A DNA stretch of 64,000 bases from Dreissena polymorpha. Lineage: Eukaryota; Mollusca; Bivalvia; Myida; Dreissenidae. The translations under genes and the position numbers were made by a program. The notes beneath the pieces are model-generated. The model was not told where the DNA came from and ran no database searches. It saw nothing but the letters and a program-made list of their open reading frames with translations. This document shows, in pieces, positions 63,795 to 64,000 of this stretch. Every line of letters begins with the position of its first letter. Positions within the stretch are counted from its first letter, which is position 1. The DNA lies in the NCBI RefSeq assembly GCF_020536995.1, contig NC_068358.1, positions 45,894,585 through 45,958,584 of the forward strand, in the 5' to 3' direction.

Positions 63795-63977
63795 ACCTAT
63801 TTGTTTTAGCTTGATTGCATCGAAAGCCTCATGCTTATTGAAATGCTCTCGAGTCCGTTTCCTGGGCATAGAACCAGTACTTGGTTTTATGGGAGATCTA
63901 ACGAACGTTCCCACAGTGGGGATCGACCCATGAACTCCAGGTCGCTAGGCGGACACCTTATCCATTACACCACGCTG
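63795..63977 (-). repeat. tRNA-derived SINE in the HSPA12-like intron
   Basis: On the minus strand it starts GTGGTGTAATGGATAAGGTG (A box) and GGGTCGATCCCCAC (B box), continues GGAAACGGACTCGAGAGCAT and ends TGCAATCAAGCTAAAACAAA. It has the same layout as 20,836-21,007 and better preserved promoter boxes. Confidence 0.82.
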
Positions 63978-64000
63978 ATTTTGTTTTTTTCTACACACAC

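Overview
The window is animal nuclear DNA, AT-rich, with short exons bounded by GT/AG introns, one multi-exon host gene, the last exon of a second, and a very dense load of DNA transposons, MITEs and SINEs. Several repeats are of kinds I recall from bivalve genomes (elements starting ATGCCCCC with GGTCGGTCGGTC runs; a TTAA-flanked MITE with a GACGCCGCATGATGCGGCGTC core; a MITE with AGCCTGTGCAGTCCGCACAGGCT hairpins). Together they suggest a heterodont bivalve, quite possibly Dreissena; that assignment is from memory, not a search.

Layout. 1-19,200: two diverged copies of a duplicated block of about 1.8 kb that carries short open, splice-bordered segments of an unrecognised gene. Copy A (1-2,575) is interrupted by a hAT element (8-bp target duplication). 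Copy B is split by a 9.6-kb terminal-inverted-repeat element (7,878-17,509, 3-bp target duplication). That element carries a decayed protein of about 1,500 residues whose C-terminal part has the acidic motif order of FEN1/XPG-type nucleases. A 5'-truncated LINE lies at 3,480-4,782. 19,200-24,470: intergenic, with tRNA-derived SINEs, a 34-bp minisatellite and a MITE. 24,468-33,160: a Harbinger element, its transposase in recognisable exon-like pieces, loaded with later insertions including an inverted pair of ATGCCCCC elements around the catalytic-E segment.

35,836-58,566 (+): a Na+/H+ exchanger (SLC9/NHE, plasma-membrane-type clade). Twenty-two exons form an uninterrupted frame of 788 codons plus stop. 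An alternative terminal exon gives 656 residues. The exon junctions were placed by eye and every phase agrees. Its promoter-proximal region abuts a 768-bp hAT-like MITE. The introns hold piggyBac-like, MULE-like and double-hairpin MITEs and long trinucleotide runs. Two introns begin with tandem arrays that look copied from the preceding exon-intron junction itself, so the 5' splice site is repeated many times downstream of the real one.

62,933-63,646 (-): the last exon of an HSPA12-like (Hsp70 family 12) gene whose other exons lie beyond the right edge. A tRNA-derived SINE sits in its last intron. The exchanger and the HSPA12-like gene converge tail to tail and show no functional link. The parts most worth a second look are the nuclease-bearing TIR element and the two splice-junction-derived arrays.
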